A DNA stretch of 10,217 nt from an uncultured Acetatifactor sp. (GTDB lineage: Bacteria > Bacillota > Clostridia > Lachnospirales > Lachnospiraceae): assembly GCA_910580225.1 (NCBI GenBank), contig CAJTXE010000015.1:48206-58422 (forward strand), written 5' to 3'. The notes beneath the pieces were generated by a model that searched no databases, had not been told where the DNA came from, and saw nothing but the letters and a program-made list of their open reading frames with translations. A program made the translations under genes and the position numbers. The number at the start of each line of letters is the position of its first letter. The stretch's first letter is position 1. This document shows positions 1-6,214 of this stretch, in pieces.

Positions 1-218
1 CGATGATCTTTTCCCCGCGCATGCGGGGGTGATCCTATATTTCCAGGAATTGCTTGCCATTATAAAACCTTTTCCCCGCGCATGCGGGGGTGATCCTATT
101 TGAGGCGATTTTTTTTGGTATCGTCAGGCCTTTTCCCCGCGCATGCGGGGGTGATCCCCAGAGTGCGCAGACCGCAGAGCTTATCCATAGCTTTTCCCCG
201 CACATGCGGGGGTGATTC
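1..218 (+). CRISPR. Type I-E CRISPR array, trailer end (4 repeats, 3 full spacers)
   Basis: Repeats of 28 bp lie at 8-35, 69-96, 130-157 and 191-218, with an exact 61-bp period. The 33-bp spacers are at 36-68, 97-129 and 158-190, and bases 1-7 are the end of an earlier spacer. The repeat begins CTTTTCCCCGCG and ends GCGGGGGTGATCC. Its CCCCGC/GCGGGG stem and TGATCC 3' end match the type I-E repeat family (for example the S. thermophilus CRISPR4 style), which gives transcription on the plus strand and a crRNA 5' handle ending in TGATCC. The first three repeats are identical and the fourth is degenerate, so this is the leader-distal end. The leader and any cas genes must lie left of the window. 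Spacer targets are unknown. The reading frame across the array on the minus strand is an artefact of the repeats. Confidence 0.97.
191..218 (+). repeat. Degenerate terminal CRISPR repeat
   Basis: Compared with the three upstream repeats, this copy has G to A in the loop side (CGCACATG instead of CGCGCATG) and C to T near the 3' end (GATTC instead of GATCC). The 6-bp CCCCGC/GCGGGG stem becomes CCCCGC-ACAT-GCGGGG and is still intact. Degeneration of the last repeat is typical of the oldest, trailer end of an array and supports the assigned orientation. Confidence 0.9.
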
Positions 219-254
219 CAGAGCGTGTTTGAAAGATAAAAATACAAAAAACAT

Positions 255-284
255 TTGTTCATAGCCTCTTTTTTATGGTAAAAT
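255..284 (+). promoter_or_regulatory. Candidate sigma-A promoter for the sORF and GNAT gene
   Basis: TTGTTC at 255-260 and TAAAAT at 279-284 are separated by 18 bp in an AT-rich stretch just after the CRISPR trailer. Transcription would start near 291, very close to the AAGGGAG ribosome binding site at 292-298, so the start site could differ by a few bases. It would drive the 43-codon ORF and the GNAT gene as one transcript. Confidence 0.4.
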
Positions 285-305
285 AAAGAAAAAGGGAGCG
301 ATTTT

Positions 306-437
306 ATGTTAAGGCGTTACGACTTACCGATTAGAAATGGTAACCATATGCATCGCTTTAATCCTGATATGGATAAAATGACCAAAACTGGTATGTTTCA
401 AATACACTCTGGAGAATACGCTGAACAGGGAAGCTAA
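306..437 (+). CDS. Unrecognised 43-residue small ORF upstream of GNAT gene
   Basis: ATG at 306 is preceded by AAGGGAG (292-298) with a 7-nt spacing and by a plausible promoter, which is good initiation context for so small an ORF. The peptide begins MLRRYDLPIRNGNHMHRF and ends GMFQIHSGEYAEQGS. It is basic at the N-terminus, rich in Met, His and Asn, and has no signal peptide, transmembrane segment or cysteine pair. I do not recognise the family. The TAA stop (435-437) lies one base before an ATG at 439 that is in frame with the GNAT gene, which suggests translational coupling or a shared transcript. It could be a real small protein, a leader peptide, or the remnant N-terminus of a larger decayed gene. 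The sequence alone cannot separate these. Confidence 0.45.
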   Translation: MLRRYDLPIRNGNHMHRFNPDMDKMTKTGMFQIHSGEYAEQGS

Positions 438-471
438 TATGTATAACAATGTGAGGGGAGACAATACTTCA

Positions 472-927
472 ATGATTTATAAAATTATTCGTTTAATCGA
501 CAAACCGGAAATAAAGAGCAGAGCCGCAAAATGGTTTCATGAAAAATGGGGCATTCCGCTGGAGGTATATCAGGAAAGCATGGAAGAGTGCCTGGCGATG
601 AAAAGTCCGGTTCCGCAATGGTATGTTGCTATAGAGAAGGACAAAATTATCGGCGGTTTAGGCGTTATTAAGAACGATTTTCACCATAGGAAAGACCTGG
701 CTCCTAATGTATGTGCAGTTTATACGGAGGAAGCAAAGCGAGGCTTCGGTGTAGCCGGTGCTCTGCTGAATTATGCCTGCGCTGACATGAAGGAGAAGGG
801 CATTGATACAATGTATCTTTTGACCGACCACACTTCTTTCTATGAGCGATATGGCTGGGAATTTCTCTGTATGGTCCCAGGAGACGGCGAGCAAGATCTG
901 TCAAGAATGTATATTCACAGAGGATGA
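472..927 (+). CDS. GNAT family N-acetyltransferase
   Basis: The 151-residue protein is a single GNAT domain, the usual length. The acetyl-CoA pyrophosphate-binding motif A (R/Q-x-x-G-x-G/A) is seen as RGFGVA at residues 90-95, on the strand-helix unit that follows NVCAVYTEEA. A typical C-terminal motif, FYERYGWEF, is at about 123-131. By family it should transfer acetyl from acetyl-CoA to an amine of a small molecule or protein in the cytoplasm; the substrate cannot be read from the sequence. I chose ATG 472 (MIYKIIRLID) because the fold starts there and GAGGGGAG (453-460) lies upstream, although its 11-nt spacing is long. An in-frame ATG at 439, with AGGGA 7 nt upstream and one base after the small ORF's stop, would add 11 residues and is a real alternative. 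The gene converges on the DUF6512 gene with 38 bp between stops. Confidence 0.9.
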   Translation: MIYKIIRLIDKPEIKSRAAKWFHEKWGIPLEVYQESMEECLAMKSPVPQWYVAIEKDKIIGGLGVIKNDFHHRKDLAPNVCAVYTEEAKRGFGVAGALLNYACADMKEKGIDTMYLLTDHTSFYERYGWEFLCMVPGDGEQDLSRMYIHRG

Positions 928-965
928 AATTTTCAAAGACAATTTATTCAGGAAATTGGCGGGTA

Positions 966-1484
966 TCATAGGGGTGGAAGGCAGCAGGGAATCTCAAAGA
1001 TTTTAACCGCTGGCGGATGATAGGTAAAACATAAAAAGCAAACAAAGAGAATTCCAACCGGAATGCATAGCAAAAAGGTATATGGTTTCAGGCGGCAAAG
1101 TAGGGTAAAGCGGTAGGAGAGCAGGAAGGCAGCCAGAATGCTCAAAATAAATGTGCCAATATCCAGAAGAAAGACATTTTTGCCCCAAACTGTGGTATAG
1201 GCATAAAAAAGAGCAGGAATCAGCAGGGTTCCAGTCAAGATTCCAAAGCAGAGAGAAGAAATAAGGCAGGGGTACTCTCCGTTAAATTTAAATATGATAA
1301 TTAGGGAATACAGCAGCATGGGAAAGAACAGGAGTTTCATATGTTCCCATATTGATTCATTTACCGGTGTAAAAAGGCCAATGACAGTATTGTGTCCGGT
1401 CCAGCCATACAAAAAATGGGACAGGGATCCTGTAACCAAAACAAAAAGAGCACCGATTATCATCGCATATTTGATTTTTTTCAT
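966..1484 (-). CDS. DUF6512-like integral membrane protein
   Basis: The 172-residue product starts MKKIKYAMIIGALFVLVTGS. It shows about five hydrophobic segments (roughly residues 6-25, 48-66, 75-97, 105-124 and 133-152), so it is an integral cytoplasmic-membrane protein. The signature between the first two segments, an NTVIGLFTPVNESIWEHMK-like stretch followed by LLFFPMLLYS, is what I associate with the DUF6512 family of clostridial membrane proteins. The function is unknown. ATG 1484 is chosen because GAGG sits 8 nt upstream on the minus strand and the first membrane helix begins directly after it. The frame stays open 26 codons further upstream (to 1562), but that stretch is not hydrophobic and lacks a ribosome binding site. 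The C-terminus after the FTYHPP segment (IFEIPCCLPPL) is short and somewhat unlike what I expect of the family, so it may be slightly altered. Confidence 0.75.
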   Translation of the reverse strand: MKKIKYAMIIGALFVLVTGSLSHFLYGWTGHNTVIGLFTPVNESIWEHMKLLFFPMLLYSLIIIFKFNGEYPCLISSLCFGILTGTLLIPALFYAYTTVWGKNVFLLDIGTFILSILAAFLLSYRFTLLCRLKPYTFLLCIPVGILFVCFLCFTYHPPAVKIFEIPCCLPPL

Positions 1485-1562
1485 GAAAAATACCTCGCAC
1501 AGGGTAGTATATGCGGTTGAGAAAAATTTATGCGGCTTCGACCACTTTCTGTAGGCCGTCAT

Positions 1563-1679
1563 TTACCAGGGAGCATAGGGTGTTGAGAGTTCCCATTCAG
1601 GATCCCCTGTTCTCCAGGATATATCGCTCATACCGTTTTCTGGATCTTCAAAGTTCTTAACTAACTGATATTGGTTCAC
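1563..1679 (-). pseudogene. Possible decayed coding fragment, C-terminal-like
   Basis: A minus-strand frame from a GTG at 1679 to TAA at 1563-1565 encodes 38 residues, including NFEDPENGMSDISWRTGDPE and ending STPYAPW. The mix of residues looks more like real protein than random frame. However, there is no ribosome binding site at the GTG, and the frame upstream runs into the terminator at 1684-1737 and a stop near 1724. It sits between the pmbA-like gene and the DUF6512 gene. It may be the C-terminal remnant of a lost gene, a small ORF starting at the internal ATG (22 residues), or chance. The family is not recognised. Confidence 0.25.
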
Positions 1680-1683
1680 ATGG

Positions 1684-1737
1684 AACAAAAATACAGGACA
1701 TGGTATCTTCCTTACGGAAAAACGTCATGTCCTGTAT
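1684..1737 (-). terminator. Rho-independent terminator of the tldD-pmbA operon
   Basis: A perfect 12-bp inverted repeat pairs ATACAGGACATG (1691-1702) with CATGTCCTGTAT (1726-1737). A short internal TTCC/GGAA stem lies in the 23-nt loop. Read on the minus strand, the stem is followed directly by TTTTTGTT. It lies 46 bp past the stop of the pmbA-like gene, where a terminator for that operon is expected. Confidence 0.75.
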
Positions 1738-1783
1738 GACATTTCAAAATCGTTCCGACAGAGGAGTAGTACTGTCAGGATTT

Positions 1784-3085
1784 TTACTGTTTCCCGGAAA
1801 TCACAACCTTGTCAAAAGCCATGTAGGGCAGAACGGTATTGCCGTTGGCCATGGTCTCTTTGGAGATGGCCACCAGATTGTTCAGCAGATCCGCCAGATT
1901 GCCGTTGATCATGGTCTCGCTGACGGCACCCCTGATCTGGCCGTCTTCCACCAGGAAGCTGTTCTTTGCCACACCGGAGAATTCACCGTTGATGCCGGGC
2001 TGTCCGCCGGAGAATCTGCCGATGATAAGGCCTTTTTTGATCTGCCTGATCATATCTTCGTAGGAAGTGTCCCCATTTTCTATGATGACGGAGAAGGAGG
2101 TATTCCTGGCCGGGGCAAAGCCGGATTTGTTTGCCACATACAGGGAGAGCAGGAAGGATTTCAGCACCCCGTTTCTGATCAGGTCATAATCTTCTGCCAG
2201 GAAGCCGTCCTGAGTATACCTCTGTCCGCAGACGATGCGGGAATCCCCGGGACACATGGAAATGGTGAGCCTTTCGTCCGCCACCTGTCTGTCCAGTTTT
2301 TCAAGCCAGATACTGGTTTTTTCCAGAATGACATTGTCTGAGGCAAAATTGGAGATGATGCTGCCGAGGAATTCTCCCAGGCTGCCGGGAGTGAGCACAA
2401 TGACGCCATCAAACTTGCCTTCCATGGGAACGGTGGACAGCTGGGCCTCGGTGTCGCTTAAATCCTTTTCCAGAGATCCCAGTTCAATAAAGGGGCGGTC
2501 CAGTTTATCCGTGTAGATATCGCTGCCGAAGAAAGAAGTGGTAGCTTCCCCCTCATGGGCAGAATACATCAGGGAAACGGAGTAGGCTCCTTCATAGACT
2601 TCAAATTCCGTGCCGTTGGTATTCTGGTAAATCGAATGTATTTTGTCATGGGTTACGATCATCTGCTCCATGAGAATTTTGGGATGCTTTTTCCGGATAT
2701 CGTCCATCAGCTCTCTGGTGCGTTCAAAGAACAGATCGATATCCGGCTCGTAAGCGCCGTCCCGGAATACCCGGTTCTCCTGTCCGGGGGCAATGTCAAA
2801 GGCTTCATCCGCAACGCCGGATTCCGCGGATTTGATACAGTCTGCCACAGCGCCTTCTATGGCCGCGTCGTCAAACTGGTTGGTAAAGGCGGAGCCTTTC
2901 TTCTGGTCCTTATAGGCGGTGAGGGAAAGGCTGCGGTCAAACAGGGTGCGGAACAGGGAGAATTCCCCTCCGTCCACGTTAAATTCGTGTTTTTCCTTCT
3001 CCGTCACGGTATACTGGGCCTTCTGGGCGCCGGCATCCGTCAGCAGCAGCTTTGTCTTTTCGGCAATTCTTTTTATGTCTGTCAT
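1784..3085 (-). CDS. pmbA: PmbA/TldE-like subunit of TldD/TldE metalloprotease
   Basis: The 433-residue protein (MTDIKRIAEKTKLLLTDAGA at the N-terminus) has the two-part PmbA_TldD layout: an N-terminal domain to about residue 200 and a C-terminal domain with a GGQPGINGEFSGVAKNSFLV-type segment. The region matching TldD's HExxxH helix reads TPGSLGEFLGSI, so the zinc-binding residues are absent. This marks it as the non-catalytic partner (TldE/PmbA) rather than TldD. In E. coli the two proteins form a heterodimer that degrades unfolded peptides and trims the microcin B17 leader. Length agrees with E. coli PmbA (about 450). ATG 3085 is chosen for its AGGAGG at 9-nt spacing and because it starts 2 nt after the tldD-like stop; the longer frame to 3184 only overlaps that gene. 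It is surely co-transcribed and probably translationally coupled with it. Confidence 0.92.
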   Translation of the reverse strand: MTDIKRIAEKTKLLLTDAGAQKAQYTVTEKEKHEFNVDGGEFSLFRTLFDRSLSLTAYKDQKKGSAFTNQFDDAAIEGAVADCIKSAESGVADEAFDIAPGQENRVFRDGAYEPDIDLFFERTRELMDDIRKKHPKILMEQMIVTHDKIHSIYQNTNGTEFEVYEGAYSVSLMYSAHEGEATTSFFGSDIYTDKLDRPFIELGSLEKDLSDTEAQLSTVPMEGKFDGVIVLTPGSLGEFLGSIISNFASDNVILEKTSIWLEKLDRQVADERLTISMCPGDSRIVCGQRYTQDGFLAEDYDLIRNGVLKSFLLSLYVANKSGFAPARNTSFSVIIENGDTSYEDMIRQIKKGLIIGRFSGGQPGINGEFSGVAKNSFLVEDGQIRGAVSETMINGNLADLLNNLVAISKETMANGNTVLPYMAFDKVVISGKQ

Positions 3086-3087
3086 GT

Positions 3088-4473
3088 TTAACGTCCTCCT
3101 ATCATAACTTTGCAGCGAAGGGCAGGGCCGCCCATTCCCACGGGCATGGGTTGTTTCTTCCCGCAGAATCCGGAGCTGGTCCATTCCACGGTATCCGATA
3201 CCATATCCACGGTTTTCAGCATATTGAAGGCTACGCCGGAGATGGTGGTGTCCAGAAGCGCACGGCCCAGTTTTCCGTTCTTGATCTCATAGCCCATATT
3301 GACGCCGAACATGAACTCGCCTGTGGTGTCGGCCTGACCGTTGGTACTGGTGATCAGGTAATAGCCGTCGTCCACGGAAGCGATAATGTCCTCCAGTTTA
3401 TCTCTGCCCGGAAGCACGGCAGTATTCCGCATGCGGATCAGGGGTTCGTCGGAGAAGCTCCAGGCGCGGGCATTTCCCTGGGGTTTGGCGCCGAAATGCT
3501 GAGCGCTTTCCCGGCTGTGCATGTAGCCTGTCAAAATGCCGTCCCGGATGAGTACTGCGTCCTCCGCAGGGGTGCCCTCGTCGTCCAGATAAACGGGCAG
3601 AGGAACAGGCCTGCCGAAGGCGGTGTGGGCGTAATCCACCAGGTTTACCAGTTCGGAAGCCACACATTTGTTCAGCGCCGGGCCTGCCACGGAGCCGCCC
3701 AGTACCAGATCGGCTTCCACCGTATGGCCTACGGCCTCATGGGCCAGCATGCCGGACATAAATCCGCTCAAGACTACGGTTTTGTAGCCGGCCTCGGCAT
3801 AAATGCCTTCCCGTTTCCGCATGATCTGTTCATAGAGTTTGTCGATTTCGGGATAGAGCAGAGCGGGATCAGTGAAATTCTCGGTGAAAATCCCGGTTCC
3901 GCCAATGGATTTGAACAGTTCAATGGGAGTGCCGGAAGCGGTTTCCGTGTTCAGGAAGACATAGATGTAACTTCTGGGCGCGCAGATATGGCCGCTGCAG
4001 CCGTCTGAGGTGCAGATGATTTTTTCCAGGGAATCTTCCGTGGCGATAACGGAACGACTGGAGAGCCCCGGATATTTTTCCGTGATGTATCCGTCCAGGG
4101 CTTTGGCAAATTCCACATAGTGTTTCTGCTCGGCGTCCTGGATGCTGCTGCCCTGGGGAATGGGGCTGCAGGGAATGACGGGCAGAGGACCCTTTCCCCG
4201 GCCTACATGGCGGTCCATGAACCCGGCGTTTTCTGTGGCCGCCTTCAGTACGGTTTCAGCGGCGTCGCCGGAGCATTCTGCTATGGACGAAAAACCGTAT
4301 ACGCCGTTCTGATAGACTCTGGCGCTTGTGCCGGAGCTTTCCATCCTGGCATTGCCGGTGAGATTGCCCTGAATCATGACAACCTGCCGGCTGCGGCTTT
4401 TCTGTTCCCTCAATTCGGTATGTACACCGGTGGAGAAGAGGGATTTTTTGTCCGAGATGTGATCTTCTAACAT
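3088..4473 (-). CDS. tldD: TldD-like metalloprotease, catalytic subunit
   Basis: The 461-residue protein carries the HExxxH zinc motif as HEAVGH at residues 245-250 within GFMSGMLAHEAVGHTVEADL. A C-terminal cysteine is at residue 437 in FCGKKQPMPVGMGGPALR; in E. coli TldD the matching cysteine is the third metal ligand. Length agrees with TldD (about 480). With the adjacent PmbA-like protein it should form the cytoplasmic TldD/TldE peptidase, in which TldD supplies the active site. ATG 4473 (MLEDHISDKK) is chosen because AGGAGG lies 7 nt upstream; the frame runs 12 codons further with no support. It is the first gene of the two-gene operon, and its upstream region holds several inverted repeats. 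No peptide precursor or modification enzyme for a bacteriocin is next to it, so a general peptide-turnover role fits best. Confidence 0.94.
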   Translation of the reverse strand: MLEDHISDKKSLFSTGVHTELREQKSRSRQVVMIQGNLTGNARMESSGTSARVYQNGVYGFSSIAECSGDAAETVLKAATENAGFMDRHVGRGKGPLPVIPCSPIPQGSSIQDAEQKHYVEFAKALDGYITEKYPGLSSRSVIATEDSLEKIICTSDGCSGHICAPRSYIYVFLNTETASGTPIELFKSIGGTGIFTENFTDPALLYPEIDKLYEQIMRKREGIYAEAGYKTVVLSGFMSGMLAHEAVGHTVEADLVLGGSVAGPALNKCVASELVNLVDYAHTAFGRPVPLPVYLDDEGTPAEDAVLIRDGILTGYMHSRESAQHFGAKPQGNARAWSFSDEPLIRMRNTAVLPGRDKLEDIIASVDDGYYLITSTNGQADTTGEFMFGVNMGYEIKNGKLGRALLDTTISGVAFNMLKTVDMVSDTVEWTSSGFCGKKQPMPVGMGGPALRCKVMIGGR

Positions 4474-4494
4474 TTGACTACCTCCTGGTATAAT

Positions 4495-4540
4495 AATGGT
4501 GTGAACCATTACAAGAACCCCGGAAAGAGCCTTGTAATGG
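4495..4540 (-). promoter_or_regulatory. Mutually exclusive stems in the tldD leader
   Basis: Seen from the tldD transcript, CCATTACAAG (4540-4531) can pair over 10 bp with CTTGTAATGG (4515-4506). The AATGGT part of that second arm (4510-4505) can instead pair with ACCATT (4500-4495), which ends 8 nt before the AGGAGG ribosome binding site. The stems share bases, so only one can form at a time. This could be a riboregulatory switch or two overlapping protein-binding sites. It matters as RNA only if transcription starts upstream of 4540, which is not proven. Confidence 0.35.
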
Positions 4541-4558
4541 ATCAGGATGCCTGCTTTG

Positions 4559-4580
4559 CCGAAGGGGGCTGCCCCCTCGG
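4559..4580. repeat. GC-rich hairpin
   Basis: CCG (4559-4561) and AGGGGG (4563-4568) pair with CCCCCT (4572-4577) and CGG (4578-4580) across a 3-nt CTG loop with one bulged A. Neither side has a T-run, so it is not a standard terminator. It may be part of the tldD leader or a dispersed REP-like palindrome. Confidence 0.4.
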
Positions 4581-4705
4581 GTTGTTGACTCCCTAAATTG
4601 TATCATAATCAGGTGGGTATGGCTATAGATTGTTGGAAATCTTTACGTTTGTTTTTGCTTTTGTTCCTCATTTTCCTGTTTGATACAGGAGTCTGGGCAT
4701 TCCGG

Positions 4706-4734
4706 TTGTATTTTCCATACATTTGATATATAAT
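4706..4734 (+). promoter_or_regulatory. Sigma-A promoter of the AAA/DUF4143 ATPase gene
   Basis: TTGTAT (4706-4711) and a perfect TATAAT (4729-4734) are exactly 17 bp apart in AT-rich DNA. The start site would be near 4741, giving a leader of about 47 nt. No operator palindrome is obvious around it, so expression may be constitutive. Confidence 0.75.
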
Positions 4735-4787
4735 AAAAATGTGATTATTATACACGTAAATCTAAATAAAAGTGTGAAGGAGCGCTT

Positions 4788-6137
4788 ATGGAGCGGTTGA
4801 TTTTGAATCAGTTGTTGGATTGGAAGAATTCACCCTATCGCAAACCTCTGATCTTAAAGGGCGTGCGTCAGGTGGGCAAGACCTGGGTTCTCAAAGAATT
4901 CGGCAGACGTTATTATGAAAATACAGCCTACTTTAACTTTGATGAAAATGAGGAATATAAGCAGTTTTTTGAGACAACCAAGGATGTAGACCGCATTCTG
5001 CAGAATCTAATGTTGGCCAGTGGTCAGAAGATTGTGTCGGAAAAGACGCTCATTATCTTTGACGAGGTACAGGACTGTCCCAAGGTAATCAACTCAATGA
5101 AGTATTTCTGTGAGAATGCTCCGCAGTATCACATTGCCTGTGCAGGTTCTTTATTGGGGATTGCCCTGGCGAAGCCATCCTCCTTCCCAGTGGGCAAAGT
5201 CAATTTCATGCAGATCGATCCGATGACTTTGACGGAGTTTCTGCTCGCCAACGGCGATGAAAATCTGGCCGGGTATCTGGAAAGAGTGGATACGATTGAG
5301 CCGCTTCCTGATGCCTTTTTCAATCCGCTTTGTGAGAAATTGAAGATGTACTATGTCACGGGCGGTATGCCGGAACCAGTACTTATGTGGACGGAAGCGC
5401 GGGACGTTTCCGCTATGCAGGAGGCCTTGTCCGGGATCCTCGGCGCTTATGAGCGTGACTTTGCCAAACACCCCAATATCGGCGAGTTCCCGAAAATTTC
5501 CATGATCTGGAAGTCCATACCGTCACAGCTGGCTAGAGAGAATAAGAAATTTATTTACAAGGTGGTTAAAGAGGGGGCGCGGGCCAGGGAATATGAGGAT
5601 GCCTTGCAGTGGCTGGTGGATGCCAGGCTGGTGCATAAAATCTACCGCAGTACTGCTCCCGGTCTGCCGGTTGCCGCCTATGATGACCTGTCTGCATTTA
5701 AAATTTATCTGGTGGATGTGGGGCTGCTCCGCCGCCTGGCTCTGTTGGCGCCGACAGCCTTTGGAGAAGGCAATCGTCTGTTCACCGAGTTCAAAGGCGC
5801 CCTGACGGAAAACTTCGTATTGCAGACTTTAATTACGCAGTTTGAAGTGGTTCCCCGGTACTGGAGCCGGAATAATCCGCCTTATGAGGTAGATTTCCTG
5901 ATTCAGCGGGAGAATGATATATTCCCTGTAGAAGTCAAGTCCGAGGCCAACACTGCCAGTAAGAGTCTGAAGAAATTCAAGGAGTTATTCCCGGATCAGG
6001 TCAGGCTCCGCGTGAGGTTCTCCCTTGACAATTTGAAACTGGACGGGGATGTGCTGAACATTCCGCTTTTTATGGCTGACCAGACGGACCGGCTGATTGG
6101 ACTTGCATTGGAAGAAAAAGGCAATATGCCCCGATAG
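4788..6137 (+). CDS. AAA_14/DUF4143 family ATP-binding protein
   Basis: The 449-residue protein has an N-terminal P-loop ATPase: Walker A GVRQVGKT (25-32), Walker B LIIFDE (88-93), and a sensor-like CAGSLLGIAL (118-127). A DUF4143 region follows, ending in a nuclease-like core with D369 (EVDFLI) and E382-V-K384 (FPVEVKS), resembling the PD-(D/E)xK superfamily. The whole layout and length are those of the very common AAA_14 plus DUF4143 proteins of anaerobes. Their function is not established; links to defence or toxin-like behaviour are speculative. ATG 4788 has AAGGAG at 5-nt spacing and a strong promoter upstream. The gene stands alone, and its TAG stop lies inside a 12-bp terminator-like stem. 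The frame is intact, with both the ATPase and the candidate nuclease residues preserved. Confidence 0.93.
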   Translation: MERLILNQLLDWKNSPYRKPLILKGVRQVGKTWVLKEFGRRYYENTAYFNFDENEEYKQFFETTKDVDRILQNLMLASGQKIVSEKTLIIFDEVQDCPKVINSMKYFCENAPQYHIACAGSLLGIALAKPSSFPVGKVNFMQIDPMTLTEFLLANGDENLAGYLERVDTIEPLPDAFFNPLCEKLKMYYVTGGMPEPVLMWTEARDVSAMQEALSGILGAYERDFAKHPNIGEFPKISMIWKSIPSQLARENKKFIYKVVKEGARAREYEDALQWLVDARLVHKIYRSTAPGLPVAAYDDLSAFKIYLVDVGLLRRLALLAPTAFGEGNRLFTEFKGALTENFVLQTLITQFEVVPRYWSRNNPPYEVDFLIQRENDIFPVEVKSEANTASKSLKKFKELFPDQVRLRVRFSLDNLKLDGDVLNIPLFMADQTDRLIGLALEEKGNMPR

Positions 6138-6164
6138 GTTGAGGATTGCAGTCCTATCGGGGCA
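6127..6164. terminator. Terminator-like stem overlapping the ATPase stop codon
   Basis: A perfect 12-bp inverted repeat pairs TGCCCCGATAGG (6127-6138) with CCTATCGGGGCA (6153-6164) across a 14-nt loop. The TAG stop of the ATPase gene (6135-6137) is in the left arm. On the plus strand no T-run follows (GGGATAAAG), so it would be a weak intrinsic terminator or an mRNA 3'-end stabiliser. On the minus strand a T-run starts about 7 nt past the stem, so it could also act at the end of the XRE transcript. Confidence 0.5.
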
Positions 6165-6180
6165 GGGATAAAGATTCGTA

Positions 6181-6206
6181 ACAGTTCAGCGCCCTGTCTG
6201 AACAGT
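6181..6206 (-). terminator. Hairpin just past the XRE gene stop
   Basis: GTTCAG (6184-6189) pairs with CTGAAC (6198-6203) over an 8-nt loop. Two further pairs (AC/GT) lie outside one A/A mismatch. It begins 9 bp beyond the XRE stop on the minus strand, but only a weak T-rich stretch follows. It may work together with the stem at 6127-6164. Confidence 0.35.
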
Positions 6207-6214
6207 GATGATGA

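Larger units (their letters stand above)
4474..4787. other. Divergent intergenic region between tldD and ATPase genes, with hairpins
   Basis: These 314 bp hold no credible gene. On the tldD side are three inverted repeats: AATGGT/ACCATT (4495-4500/4505-4510), CCATTACAAG/CTTGTAATGG (4506-4515/4531-4540, perfect), and a GC-rich hairpin (4559-4580). A possible minus-strand -10 (TATGAT at 4602-4607 or TACAAT at 4597-4602) has no convincing -35. The ATPase promoter occupies the other end. Confidence 0.6.

Noticed and set aside
35..262. Minus-strand frame of 75 codons over the CRISPR array
   Set aside because: Its residues simply repeat the CRISPR repeat translation (HPRMCGEK, PPHARGK); this is a known kind of artefact.
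940..958. CAATTT/AAATTG hairpin between the GNAT and DUF6512 stops
   Set aside because: Six AT-rich pairs with no T-run; too weak to call a terminator.
1506..1511. TATACT -10 candidate for the DUF6512 gene on the minus strand
   Set aside because: No matching -35 at 16-19 bp; a single hexamer is not enough.
1700..2341. 213-codon plus-strand frame opposite the pmbA-like gene
   Set aside because: It starts inside the terminator stem and is antisense to conserved coding sequence.
3052..4008. 318-codon plus-strand frame opposite tldD
   Set aside because: It lies fully antisense to the well-supported tldD-like gene and shows no recognisable motif or start signal; it mirrors high-GC third positions of the true gene.
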